Both the position numbers and the translations under genes were made by a program. DNA of 64,000 nt from Delphinapterus leucas (taxonomy: Eukaryota; Chordata; Mammalia; Artiodactyla; Monodontidae): assembly GCF_002288925.2 (NCBI RefSeq), contig NW_022098043.1, positions 6,310,901 through 6,374,900 of the forward strand, read 5' to 3'. Positions 13,336-26,200 of the stretch are shown here, piece by piece. The notes beneath the pieces were generated by a model that saw only the letters and a program-made list of their open reading frames with translations, searched no databases and had not been told where the DNA came from. The first letter of the stretch is position 1. Every line of letters starts with the position of its first letter.

Positions 13336-16099
13336 AACTAAAAGGATAACGCACAGTTCTTGCCCTTGAAAGGGTCACAGTTTAGCGAGGGAGGATCTTA
13401 AATCATCCTGTGACAATCTAATAATCCCATGCTCCCAAACCCACACGCACTCTTACCTGACATCTCTCTCACCCCGCCAGAGTCATGCATGCATGCACAT
13501 TTCCCCTCAGTTCCCTGGGCTCACAGGCAGCTCTAGCCCTGGCCTCTCTGGAAATGCTAGCTTTGGTCTGGACCCTGCGTGGAGCACAGAGGTTTCAGCC
13601 TTAAATGGAGTGAAAAGCCGTTTGGCCCTGTGCCAGCCTCATGGGTCCCCTTCCCCACCCCCTGCCCATTTTTATCAGACCTCCTGATGGCAGGTCTGTG
13701 AAGTCTCCCCTGGAGAGGGCTGTGGGTCCCTGGACTGATGTGTTTGATCAGCTGTTTCTGGTCTGCGCTGGGGGAACCAGTGCAAGAAGAGCCAGCAGGA
13801 GTGGTGTTTGATCAGAAAAGCTGGGAAGCTCTGGGCCCAGCTAGCTGCTGTTAGCCTTCTGCTACGCTCTCCTCAGAGGACAAAGAAAGGAGGATGTTCT
13901 GATGGACCAGCCCACAGGGAACTTGGGAGCCTGCTCGCTGGCCAGGGTGAGAGGTGGAAGCCGGGCTCTGCCTAAGCGCATGAGGGCTGGCGGGAGCAGC
14001 ACTGCCCGCTCCTGGCTGAACGGCAGCAACACCTGCCAAGCTCCCTAGGCTCACTGCCTGGTGCCAGGTATGTCAGGGAGACAAGCGTCTAGTGGACGTG
14101 GGACCTCTGCTCTGGGAGCACTGTGTGACAGAGCAGAGGACGGGACAGATGCACAAGGAAAAGCCTGGAGAACATTCACCAGAAGGTGAGCGCAGCTTCC
14201 AAGCCCATGTCCTGGATCCTCTCTTCTCAGTGAAAGCTTGAGTCCTGGAGTGTTTCCCAACAAAGGTCTAGGACGAGTCCACATTGAGCCATAAGCTATT
14301 TCTCTTTTTTCACCCAAACATGCACCCGAGTACCAGCTCATGGAGGGGAAGGTAAACAATGAATCTGAAAGCTCCAGAGGCAAGGTAGGAAGGCCAGAAA
14401 TCATCACAAACGTAGTGCTTCCATTTCCCTCGCTCTCACTGGATGTGCTCCCACCTGACATCCAGTCTGTGTCTTTCCTCGGACATGACCCCTCAGCTGT
14501 GGCACCAAGGAGCTCTGAGAGTCTGGCTCCAACCCAGGAGGTCCTGTCCCCCCTCTTATCACCATCCACCCTGGCCTGGGACAGAGGCTCTGGATTATTA
14601 TATATAATGCAGCCCAGAGAGCTCCATCTGACCTTGGTCTGGGGCTCCCCTAGCCTCCACCCCAGGCCCTCTATCTTAGGATACATCAGGCATCCTCCTT
14701 TCCTGCCCTTCTCTGTCCTCTTCCCTCAGGTTCTTTTAAAGTGTTAGAAACACTAACACACACCATCTACAAAGCATCTATACTGTTAGCCATTTTACAA
14801 ATGTTGCCTGTCCTCCTCACTGTCATTATTAGGGATGACTATCCCAAGGTCACAGTCTGTTTAGAGGGGGGGCTGGGAAGCTCCCCAGCCCGTGCACTTT
14901 GCACCACGCTGCTCTGCCTCTTGCAGCCAGCCCCCTGGCCCAGGCTTAAGGTAACTACACCACCAGGGAATCGCTCGGCCCATTTCCGACTTCTGCTCAA
15001 TCACTCCTGACCCACAGCAGCATTTCACCTCTGTACACACACACTTTCATGGCCGGAGCCCAGCTGCCTGGGACACTCAGGATTATTGCTCCAGATACGA
15101 CACTCCAGCCCCTCTCCAAAGACATCACTTAGGCAGAAAGGCATACTTCCTAAAGGCCCTGTGGGATCTGGGCAAGGGTTAGGACTGTCCCAGGAGAAGT
15201 GAGCAGTCACCCCCAGCCCTGCCTCAGGGCGGACCTGAGCCTAGGGGCTGCAGTATATGACGCCCCCACCCCTGGCCTTACCTGCAGGGCTCTTACTGCA
15301 GAAATTATGCACATCCTATCCGTGTGTCTGCCTCTCTTGTCTCTTTGTTGGCTGTCAGCAACACGACATTTTCAGCTGTTCACCATGAAAAGTTTCTGCT
15401 TATTTTACAGTTATCTGCTGAGCACTTTGTGCTTTGGGGGCAGTTGAGATTCAAGAGATAAACGAAAAGTGCTGTTATAAAGATCCCTAAGGATGCAGAC
15501 AGAGAGAGGAAGATGAGAGACACGTAAAGGTATAGGAATGAACAAGACACGTAAAGGTGCAGGAATGAACAATCTTCCCAGTGCTAGAAAGTGTAGGGAA
15601 TGGCTGACCTGTATGTGAAGGACTTTACTAATTACAGCTAAAATTTTCAACACCAAATTCCAAGCACCAAACATTAAATCTAGGCTTTTGATTAGTACTA
15701 CAATTCTGTGGGGTAAATACAATAATTTCTTCCATTTGTGAACGGGAGCTGGAAGGAGGGAGCTCACAGAGGACAAGTATCTCACCAAGGTCACACAGTC
15801 ATAAAGTGGCACAGCTGGGATGTACCCAGGTTGGACACCAAAGCCTGTCTCTGAAACCCTGCACCACACTTGCTCCCTGGGAACGAGGGTTTAGAAAAAT
15901 GAGACTCCACACGACAGGAGAGTTTTTTGTCCTTCCCAGGCCATGCTAACAAGGCCTGCAGGTACACAATAGCCCCTAGGAAACCAGGCCTATCAAGCCT
16001 GGTCCCATCTGACAGCTGCCCAGAACCAAAGAGCAAACAGGTTTGCAGCATCGCGGTCCACGTGAAGCTCGTGCAGCGTAACGTTTTCAAAGTACATAT

Positions 16100-16105
16100 T
16101 TTATT
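16100..16105 (-). promoter_or_regulatory. Candidate poly(A) signal AATAAA, distal
   Basis: AATAAA on the minus strand, followed by U/GU-containing sequence. An identical copy sits 6120 bases further downstream at 9980-9985 because of the tandem duplication. Confidence 0.4.
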
Positions 16106-17927
16106 TACATAGAGTAGTGCAAGTTGAACGCGAACAACGGTCTGTAATCCAATTTAAACAGCCATCGTGTGCTGGCTGACCTGGCCTGACATGTGCACCC
16201 TGTCCTGACCGTGGGTGGTAGCGGGTGTGACTGGCCTTTGTAAGGGAAATGATGCGACATTTCCATGATTTGGAAGCAATCTAAATTAGCTGATGGGATA
16301 GTTTTTTTTTTTTTTTCCAACAATGTAATCCCCGAAGCACAGCAACTTCTCCCTTCCTTACAGGCCAAGTCATAGGTGTAGCAAGTTTCTGAGTTCTGGC
16401 TGTGCTTCTGAGCTTTTGGCCCAAGTCCTACCAGCCCCAAGGTTTTCCATGGCAACAAAATTCTCCCCTCAACCCCTAATTTTTCTTTCACTCCCACTTT
16501 CTCCCTACTTCCCAAGTATCCCTGCAATACACTAGGCCAAGCGGAGCAGGGCAGGGGCTGCTGAAGTCTTCCTTTGGGGGGACTGATTAAAGCATCCCAG
16601 GATTTTCTCCACCACTGTCCAACTTCCTAGTCCCAATTGAATAGAAATATTGCTTGTCCCCTAGAACCATGCTAGGTAAGGCTGGCAGCTCCTCCAACCC
16701 TTAGTCAATTCTTAGATCTCAGGCACGTGAGAGTTAAATCCCCCACCCCATATTATTAATAAGTAATCAGCCTATGGTGACTGCAGCATCACCTGGGGTA
16801 GAGAAACTCTTTGGGCCCATCTCATCTTTCTCCTCGATTTACACCATGAGCAGAGAACAGGGCCCTTGTCTCCCCATTTACCCCTGTTTGACTGGATCTA
16901 TTTCACCCTCAGTCTGTGACTCTCAGGGCTCTTCCCTGGGGGATGAAGCTGAAATACATTCCATGGCTGGTGGGAGGGGAGAGTCAGACAGCTTCCTCAG
17001 AGAGGACATGAATGACCAGGGAACCTGGCATTCACACTGTAGACTGTGGCACTTGCTGGACTCAGGCTTTATAAAATAAACAAGTCTCTGCCCCTTTGCT
17101 GCCCCTCAGGCTCTGCTCACACACTTGCACAGTCCCATCTTCCCAGAGCGATCCTCGCTCTTGAGCCATCTATTTGCTGTCTGTCTCACTCATCAGGGAT
17201 GGGCAAATGCCGTTCCGTAAGTGATCCCCACGGAATCAGACTCCAGCTTGGAATCTGTCTGCCCTTTCCTCCTCACCAGGTGTTTCATAAGCTCTGGAGG
17301 CAGAGAAGAGTTGGGGTCTTACTGAATAAATATGCGTTCCAAGAAGTCCACAGACTCCTCTACACCACTGCCAGTGCCCCCAGGGTTCAGCCCTGAGGCC
17401 ACAAGGGCAGCACCACGGCAACAAGGCAGAGGCCACCACTGCCACATGAGAGCAAGTGATGTGGACAAGGGGACCCTGGTAACATGTCCTCCGTGGCAGC
17501 AGTGCAGAAGGTCTCTTGGGCAGAAGTGGGAGAAAAGAATAAAATGGCCAAGTAGGGCTAGAAAAAGTCTTCCTACAATAAAATCCAGGCTTGGGCGTCT
17601 CTAGGGAGCAGCACTGTAAAAGCGCTGTTGGCGCAGCAGCTTGCCGAGGCCCACTCAGAGCAGAGACGAAATTCGGGGCGGACCTTTCGCTCATGTTAAC
17701 CAGAACCAGCACAGGCCTCGTGTTCCTGCTGGCTGTGCCACAGGGTGAGGGTGCAGCCGGCAGCATATCCCACTGCTCTGTCTGCTCTTGGCAAAGCGAG
17801 TTGTGAGTCTGGTGATTCTGAAGAAAACGAGTGTCCTGCCACGATCTGGGTCTCCACCAGCAACCTGAGGAAGGGTGCCTCAGTACTTGAAAAGATCTGG
17901 AAGTTGTGTTTAAAGCTTATAGCTTTC

Positions 17928-17933
17928 TTTATT
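17928..17933 (-). promoter_or_regulatory. Candidate poly(A) signal AATAAA, proximal
   Basis: AATAAA followed by GAAAGC on the minus strand, ~2.2 kb after the stop. A duplicate lies at 11808-11813. A further AATAAA is at 17997-18002, inside an A/T-rich stretch and therefore less specific. Confidence 0.35.
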
Positions 17934-19414
17934 CAGAAGACTTTTTAAAAAGAAAAATCACTTTCCCCTACAGGTCCTCAGCAATTAATTTTTAAATTTA
18001 TTTTGTTTTTTTTTGGCTGGAAGAAGTTTTGATAACGCTGCGGTTCCCACCCACCCACGCACTCTTATCTGCCGGGCTTGGCCTCCACGCCCTGAAGCAG
18101 GGCTGCTCCACTCTTTCAATGGGTTTTATCTGGTGCCAAGGGGAGATTCGGTGCCATCTCATCACTTGCTGATCAAGAGCAATCCCAGTCCGACAGCTCA
18201 CAGAACTGAAAACCCTTAAGAAGACAGAGACGGCCTTGGCAGAAGCAGTGAGGGCCTCACAGGGAGGCAAAGTCTTAAAGGTTTGAGCACCATCTTCTGG
18301 TCAGTTATTGGCCTCTGAAAACTTCATTTACTTCAGAATGGGACGATCCCTGAGCCGACTAGCTCAAGTGATTTGCACATAAAATGAGCACACAACTGGA
18401 GGCGGGGTGAGTTGGCCCAGCTGCCTGCACAGAGCAGGATGGATGCCAGCAGACACACTGGCAGTGTTAAGGTCCCACCTTCTGCCCTTCCAGCAACGTG
18501 TGATGGCGACAGAAGTAGCGACCATGACCCAGATCGACCCCTCCCCTGCTGGTACCTGGTGATGTGAAATGTGCTTAGAAAGAAGGGGTGGCCTTGTCTT
18601 CTGCCAGCCTGTATTTTGAGGGTGAGTGATCAAACTGGGCAGTACCTTCCACAGGGGGTCAACCACACAAGGTGGCAGGGAGCCGTGCTGGGTGTGTAAA
18701 CACTGCCCTAGCAGACTTCAACCTTCTGCCATCAGGGAAAGGAAGATAAATGCTAGTCATTCCTTCCATCTAATTGCACTTCATAATGGATTCCATAAAC
18801 CATTAATTATCAGATTATATTTTAGGAATTGAAGATGAAAAAGCTTTGTAAAATTCAGACTCCAAAGGATCACTGACCTGCAGTCACAGTGGCAGCTGGA
18901 AAGAGCTCAGACAACAGGCTACTCACAGGAGGGGAAGACCCTGGCAGGAGGAAGACTCGGGCCACCACGGGTGCTACTCCACCTGGTGCTGGTTCACTGC
19001 TACGTTACATGTATCACGTGCTCCTCAGGGAGGGGACGAGGCTTCCAGGTTGGGTAGAAGCTTTAGGCTTTGATTAGGGAAAGGGGATTGAGGACACCAC
19101 AGAAAAGCTATGGGAACCAGCCTCAGGTGCAGAATACCATGAAGAGTTTCCTGGTAAGGCAGAGACCGTTTGCAGCTAGATGGCCTCACACTGAACACTC
19201 CCAGAAGAAACACTCCAAAGGCTTTGTTTGGGGAATGGCTGACTATACTGACAAGGTGGGACTCAGCATGGAAATGAAGCCTTCCTGTGTCAGCATGCTG
19301 CTACCTGTCCTACTGCCACCATGCGAGGAGGCTGGAAGGATGACAGACGTGAGGGAGGTGCTGAGTGTGCTCAAGGCTGGGAATCCCCAGATGGTCTGAT
19401 GGTGTTTTTCTCTC

Positions 19415-19632
19415 TTTTTTTTTTTTTTTTTTTTTTTTGCGGTACGTGGGCCTCTCACTGTTGTGGCCTCTCCCGTTGCGGGGCACAGGCTCCGGACACG
19501 CAGGCTCCGCAGCCATGGCTCACGGGCCCATCCGCTGCGTGGCATGTGGGATCTTCCCAGACCGGGGCACAAACCCGTGTCCCCTGCATCGGCAGACGGA
19601 CTCTCAACCACTGCGCCACTAGGGAAGCCCCC
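19415..19632 (-). mobile_element. CHR-2-like SINE in the probable 3' UTR
   Basis: Complete element in the same orientation as ZBTB40. Flanks carry an imperfect duplication (tttttctctcttttt and attttctctcattttt). If transcribed within the 3' UTR it contributes an encoded A run that can prime oligo-dT internally. Confidence 0.92.
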
Positions 19633-20094
19633 TATTTTCTCTCATTTTTAAATGGCCAGAAGGCACTGGCAGCACCTGCAGCCCCACTCTGTGGGCCACT
19701 GTCCTGCACTGAGCTGCTGCTCTGCATGCTGAGGGCTGCCAGCACATCACACCGCTCTGGTTACTCTGGTCACCAGCTCTTATTCCACTGCTCTTTCAGG
19801 CTCTATTTCAGAAACTATACTCCACTTGGGGATGGACAGTGTCAGAGAGGCCACAGCAGCAGGCCTGTGAGGAACAGGCCTGCCTGCTACGGAGGGCGGT
19901 CACATTGGTGTTGATGACTCAGACTTGGTTTTATGAGAACCATGATGCTTCTGTCCGTTTCCCAAGTGAGACCACTTAGGTTGGTGCTAAGCTAAGATGC
20001 TCAATACTCAGGACATCGAGGGAGGAAGGGCAAAAGGCAAGTGTGGAGCATTCTCTCTATTGCAAACGTAGGACCCTCCACGATGAGCAGCCAC

Positions 20095-20289
20095 TCACTT
20101 GGCCTCCCCACATATTAGGGTCACGGTACCGTCTAGCAAGTCCTCCACGGTCACTGCCACAAGCTCAGAGCTGGTCTGGGATGTCTGCGAATCTGGCAAT
20201 GTCACAAACACCTGTGAACCAGCAAGCTGGGTCTCCTCCAAAGTGATCACCTGCTCCGTCTGGGCCACCGGCTCTGGGGTTTGGATCAC
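20095..20289 (-). CDS. ZBTB40: ZBTB40 coding exon 17 (C-terminal acidic tail and stop)
   Basis: 195 coding nt, residues 1179-1242 and TGA. Acceptor CCTTTCAG. The tail is Glu/Thr/Val-rich without a finger and ends in ICGEAK. The exon continues as 3' UTR to lower coordinates. Confidence 0.95.
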   Translation of the reverse strand: MIQTPEPVAQTEQVITLEETQLAGSQVFVTLPDSQTSQTSSELVAVTVEDLLDGTVTLICGEAK

Positions 20290-23200
20290 CTGAAAGGGAA
20301 AGACCGTGAGGCTGCTCTGGGCAGTGTCCACAGTTGGCTCCCCAGAACTTACATGGTTTTCATCTCACGCTGTAATGATGATACTTATGTTTTCACCAGA
20401 GGAGAGCAGTTACATGTGCTTAATGGGAAGAGGCAAGTCTAACACACCAGTGATGCAAAAGAGAAGGCAGGCAAACAGGTAGCTCTGTGCCAAATTGCCG
20501 TAATTTAGCTCCGTACGCCACCTCAGGGTGCCTGGACTCTGATTACGCACCAGTGAGCGCCGGCTCAGTTTCTCACACTGGGCTTTCCTGTCTTGAGGAT
20601 TACACTGCAGAAGTAAGTGCCGTGTGAAAGGAATGCTACTGAATCACAGTGGTTCGTGTCATGCTTGAACCATGGAAATGGGAGTGGTTTACCAGAAGCC
20701 TCGGGTTGCCAAAGGTGGCATGTCTGGACCTTGATCAGGCTAAGAGCCCTACTTGGAGGCTACGTGGCTACAGAGCTAATGGCTATAGGAAGAAGAACAG
20801 GTAGACAAAATGTGGCTTCTGTCAGCTCCCTCACGCAGCTCACCAGGCTGGAGGGCACTGGCTTCTCTCCTCCACAGGCCACACACACCCCTTCCAAATC
20901 TGCAGCATCTGTTAAAGATGACTTTCCCATCTCAGGGAGAACTAGTCTGGTTGAGTACACTCAGTTCTTGCCTGAACCTCCGAGTTGATGTTTCTGAGCC
21001 ATGGAGCTCGGAACAGCTGGATGTTTTCAATACAGAGCGCCCGCAGAGGGCACAGCAACCCTGGATCTCGAGAGCTGCCGAGAGCAGAAAGTGCTTTCCA
21101 CTAGACCTGGGTGGGCAGAAATGGAGATGCCAAGCTCAGCCATGTCTCTGCTGTAGGAGTGAAGAGACCAATTGTGATGTTCAATAAAAAATCATCTAGG
21201 ACAGCAGTTTTCAAACTGTTTTTCTTTCTTTTTCTTTTAGCAATGGAATCTTTTTTTCACCCCAAAGGACATCTTACCCAGAATCCTAATATATAAAAAA
21301 GATAACAGCGGCGCTGTTCTCATTGAAATGGCAGCAGGATTGGCACCCAGAGGCCTGGCTGCCTGACTTGCCCTCTGCTCCCCACAGAGGCCTGTAAGAA
21401 CACAGCTATAAGGGGCTGCTCTAAGGGACAGGACGGGGGGCGGCCCAGCCAGCTCACAGTTCCTCTCCCGTCCATTCACAAATTACTGTCAATCAACAGA
21501 ATGGAGTTTCTTTTCCCTTCCTGCCCACCCTTTCTGGAGAAGACGGGAAGGCAGTAATAGAACTAGAGACACAAAGAGGGGCTGGAGCAAACATAGCCTT
21601 GAAATATCAGAAGAGGGGGGCTTTACACCCAGGTAAAGGTGAGAAGCCCAGACGTTCAAATGTGCCCTGTGCCCAGCCCAGAGGAGTTACCAAAGCATTT
21701 CAGCTGAAGGTGGTCTCAACAAAGAGCTCATCTACCCTCCTCCAAGTTTCCTGCAACTCTCACCACATCCCATGGTATTCTGCAGAAGGTGAGGGAGTGT
21801 GTGAATTGGGAGGAGAGGCCAATGTCATTCTGCTTTTGAAAATTCTTGTTCCAGCTTCCCTCTACTCAGGGGCCATTTCACATGTAGTCACCAGGAGGCT
21901 AGAATTTTCTGTTCTGTTTGGTAAGAGGTCCAGAGAGACTCTTCTGCAAGATCCTCTTGGTCATGAATGCATCACTCACGGGGCCCTCTGAGAGCCCCGG
22001 GGAGAAAGGCTAGGTGTCGTGATGGGACTGCCTCCAGAGAAGCCTCAGGGACCCCGTGTCAGCACCCTCATATCTGATGGCCCCAGAATCACCTGCACCA
22101 TCTGTGAGGCGGCCACTTGGCTTTCAGTGCCCGTCACCTTTGGGTGTTCAGACTCCAAGTGACAGTCCAGCTGGGCCTGGGAGGTGAAGAGCTCCCCGCA
22201 GAGCTCACAGGGGAAGGTGCTCTCCGACTGCTTGAAGTGCTCAGTGGTGACGTGGTGCTGCAGCGCCCCGGGAAAGCGGAAAGTGGCTGCACAGTACAGA
22301 CACCGGAACGGCTGTGACCCTGGAGGAGGGGGACAGAGGGAGTGACTGAGGGAAACGAGAGGAGGGAGGGGAGAGGAAGGTGCAAGGGGGGGGGCGAGGA
22401 GCACAGGCAGGTCCAGAGGCAGCTCTTCAGCTCCTGTGGGGCCTGGAGCGTGTACAATTTGGGGAGCCCTCTCTAGGAAGACTGATACAAAATTACACAT
22501 ACAGGATTAGGGACAGGTCTTTGGAAGGGTCCCACCAAGTGCAAGGCTCCAAGGCACAGCTTCATTAGCATCACCTTCAGGCTAAATCTGCCTCTGCCAA
22601 AGTCCATTATTCACTCACCTGGAATGGTGCTGACAATGTTTATTTCGGCAATTCTAAGAAGCACCTTTTAACATCTCTGAAATGGGATCAATGGCATCTT
22701 ACTACTGTTACAGGCCACGGAGGTGGGTGTAATTGTCAACAAGTGCACTTGCACAGACATCTAAAGGGGCAGCATCAAGACTTGCAGAATGCATGTCCAC
22801 AGTCTGAAAGAAAAGCCCTAAGACAGGAGCAGTGCATGTTTTAAACTCACAGGAAACAAATGGTTCAGAGGGAGGAGGTAAGGGTTGGATGTTCAGCTAC
22901 ATTCCCAAAGCAGGAATCAGAAGACTAGTTTTGCTAATGCTCGAGAGACCAAAACCACCTTACCGTGCTCTCCATCACCAATGCTCTTGACGGTGGAGGG
23001 CAACACCATGTGGAATAACACTCACGCCAACAATCTGAACTGAGAGCTACTCTGGGAAGCTGAATTCTTACGTTGATCAACTTATTTCTTACGTTTCCTT
23101 TTTTTATGTATGCATACAAGAGTGCATAAAATCTACATCAAATTAAGTCCAAAGCAGCACTTAGGATAACCTGCAAACTCTAAGTGATAAGAAAGCATAG

Positions 23201-26200
23201 TTTAACTGGAAGCAGTTTTTCTTTCTTAATGGTTCATTAAAAATGGTGCCTCTTATAGAACTGGCATTTTAGATTTGATAAGGTACAGCAGGAACAATGA
23301 TAATCATGGGTAACGCTTACGAGATGCTTACTGGTGCCAGGCCTTAAGTGTTTTCTGTGTACTAACGTATTCAACTCTCACGGTTCCCCTATGAAGTAGG
23401 CACTGCAAGCGTCCCGGTTTTGTAGATGAAGAAACCGAGGCACAAGTTAGTTGCTACTTAGCCTGGGTCGCGCAGCTGTAGGTGGTGGAGACGAGACCCG
23501 TCCCTGGGCAGTGCAGCTCAGGAGCATCTTGGAAGGGGCACTGACCTGAATGCTGGCACTTGATGTGAACCTGCAGCAAAGCTGGCGTGGGGAAGAGCTC
23601 CTTGCACTGGCCACATTCATGGAACTTCATATCTGAGAAGCACACGAGCAAAGAAGTGGTGGGAAAGAACAAAAGGAAGATTCTCTGAGCCTGGGGAGTA
23701 ACAGGGCTGGAGGCGGGGTGACGGCTCACACTTAGCGAGCATCTACGAAGTGCCAGGAACCTGATACCTATGCTACATTAGTGCAATCTGTGGTAAAGAG
23801 CGTCAGATCTGGATCCAAGTGCCCGGATGCAAAGAGGGTTGTTGTGAGAATTAAAGGAGAAAACACGCGTGGGCACTGAGCACAGTGCCGCACACTCAGG
23901 AGACACTTCATAACTGCGAGCTGTTGTGATCATCCCCCAGTTTATCTGTAACACAGGTATGAATAATTGACTTTCTGAAGAAAAGGAAACAGGTTCAGAA
24001 AGAGAAGTCACTTGCCAAGGTCACACAGCTAGAGTTAGGATTCCCACCCTGGCCTGTGTGCCACCCTTCCCATGTGCCACGACCAGTCACCACCGAGGCT
24101 GGCAGGAGTCACACTGCTCTAGGTCTCCAGTTGCAAGAACTACTGCTACTCAAGCTAGTGTTACTGATGGACTGACGTGGCACCTGCCGGTGTGCTGGGG
24201 AGGAAGAGGGTGTCACTGCAGCACACCACACTCTAGCACTAGAAGTAGGGATTTAGGGCTGGAACCCAGGATGCTACGTCACCAAGCCCCTTCCACTCCT
24301 CAGCCCCCACTCCCAGTCCAGGGCACCCCAATTCACCTGCGTGCTCTGCTTTGATGTGCTTCTTATGTTCAATGGTGTTGTGAAAGGTTTTGTCACAGGA
24401 GCTGCACTGGAGTGACGAGAACTTGGAAGATCGATGGTTCTGAGCAGCAAACACGTCAGGGTGGTGGGTCCGATTGTGGTACCACAAACCAGACAATTGC
24501 TAAAAGGAATGTGGCAAATGTTAGGTCTTGGATGTTCTAGCAAGCTGGAGAGTTCACAAAGCCTCATGAGAGAAAAGCGCTCCCAGGGAAGCTTATGGAC
24601 CTGGAGTCACACTCTTTACTCACCACAGTGAGTGCTGACATGCGAGGGGACGCTGGTGCTCATGGGAACAAGGCACCTGTGTATTCACTGAGGTCACCAC
24701 AGGGCAGGGCCGGGGCCTTCAGAAACCCATTCCTCACAAGCTTAGGAGGGAGGTGTTAGGCTCTTTCCAGTGACGTGGAAGCTGAGGCACAGAGGGGTGA
24801 AGTGACTTGCCCAAGGTCACATGATCAGTAAACAGGAGGACCAGGATTCACACCCTGGCCTTCTGAATGGAGAATCTGTGCTTCACCACCGAGCTGTCTT
24901 GCTGCCTGTCAGAGGCCCAGGGCGCAGCAGGGAAACCTGCTGGAGAGGGGCAGGTGCTATCCCTACTCCGTAAGCCAGTGCCCCCTTCTTCCCGGGTTCC
25001 AGAGCAGCGCTGCGACACTCTCTGTACAATTCCATGGTTTCCTAGAGACCAAGCCCAGGTTTTACCCAGCTCTGTAACCCTAACGTCACAGCACAAGGCT
25101 TGGAACAAAGTTAGCTCTCAATTTCTGTTGAGCTGAAATTAGCTGCTGGGTTTCTCTCTCTGTACCCAAATGCTATAGATGCCAGCGAGGGCCATTCTTT
25201 TCTCTGTGGTCTTAGAGTTTCTCAAAGAAGTGGTTTCTTTTCAGATCTGTATGGGGTTTCCCTTCAATTACATAGCAAACTCTAAGGTAAAAAAGCAGAG
25301 CTCTTCCCCAGGAGTTAAAAAATCCTCCACAAAACACCAATAATTGTGCTAAACAAGATAATTCCAGGTAGTGTTACACACCCCAGTGTCATTCTCACAT
25401 CCCTCAACACATGGGATCAATAGGTTCTAAAGAATGTAAATATCCAGGGAAAATGCAGGATTCAGTTCAGGACAAGGCTGAAATCTAAGAGAAGAAGTGC
25501 AAGAACTCTTGGCTCCAATTAAAGCTCCCCCACTGACCCCACTCTGACCAGGTCACCACAGAGGATCTGAATAACCTATCGGCTGCATTCTTCATGAGAA
25601 CCGGCCAAATGGTCATATCCTGGAGACAAGAGGTGTTCTGCAAGCCACAAACACGGGGGCCAAGGGAGACCAAAGGGAGAGTGGATGAGGGCCCGGGAAA
25701 GGTGCCCGCAGAAGCTGAGCTCACCTGGTAGGCCTTGTTGCAGATCCCACAGCTGAAGGGCTTCCCTCCGACGTGGGTCACCATGTGCCGCTCCAGCATC
25801 GAAGGGGCGCTGAAGATCTTCCCACACGTGGGGCAGGGGTGGTACTCCTTGGAGTGCACCTCGTGGATGTGCTTTCGGTGATCCTGCAGAGTGGGGAAGC
25901 TCATCCTGCATTTCTTGCAGTCATATGGATCTTCTATGTCTGGTTCCATGAGGGGAGGGAGGGAGACACCACAGGCAACAATCAGTGACAAGTGGTTTTC
26001 TGTGTGCAGCTCCAGAAGCCAGACTGTTTAGAGGTCATGCAGGGTGACAGACTCGAAGGACCAGAAATCACTGCATCCATCACCTAACTACCTCCTACTT
26101 TCATCCTGGGAGGTGGGGTTCCTCTGAGGCTTCTGGATTAACCACCTCTGAGCATGAGTTTACCTCAATTCCTCATCTTACATCTTACAAGTTAAATTCC

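Larger units (their letters stand above)
13336..19455 (+). repeat. Right unit of 6120-base tandem duplication
   Basis: Direct repeat of the preceding 6120 bases. This unit is continuous on its right with the complete SINE and with ZBTB40, so it is in the ancestral context on the gene side, while the left unit keeps the ancestral context on the (TG)n side. Homopolymers also match in length, including the 24-T run and the T run near 10181 and 16301. Confidence 0.97.
16080..20094 (-). other. ZBTB40: Probable ZBTB40 3' UTR (end uncertain)
   Basis: No coding signal follows the stop. Three AATAAA hexamers on the minus strand are candidate ends: 18002-17997, 17933-17928 and 16105-16100, giving UTRs of about 2.1 to 4.0 kb. 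The interval includes a sense-oriented SINE at 19415-19632 with a 24-base A tail in the transcript. The true end cannot be chosen without transcript data. Confidence 0.45.
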
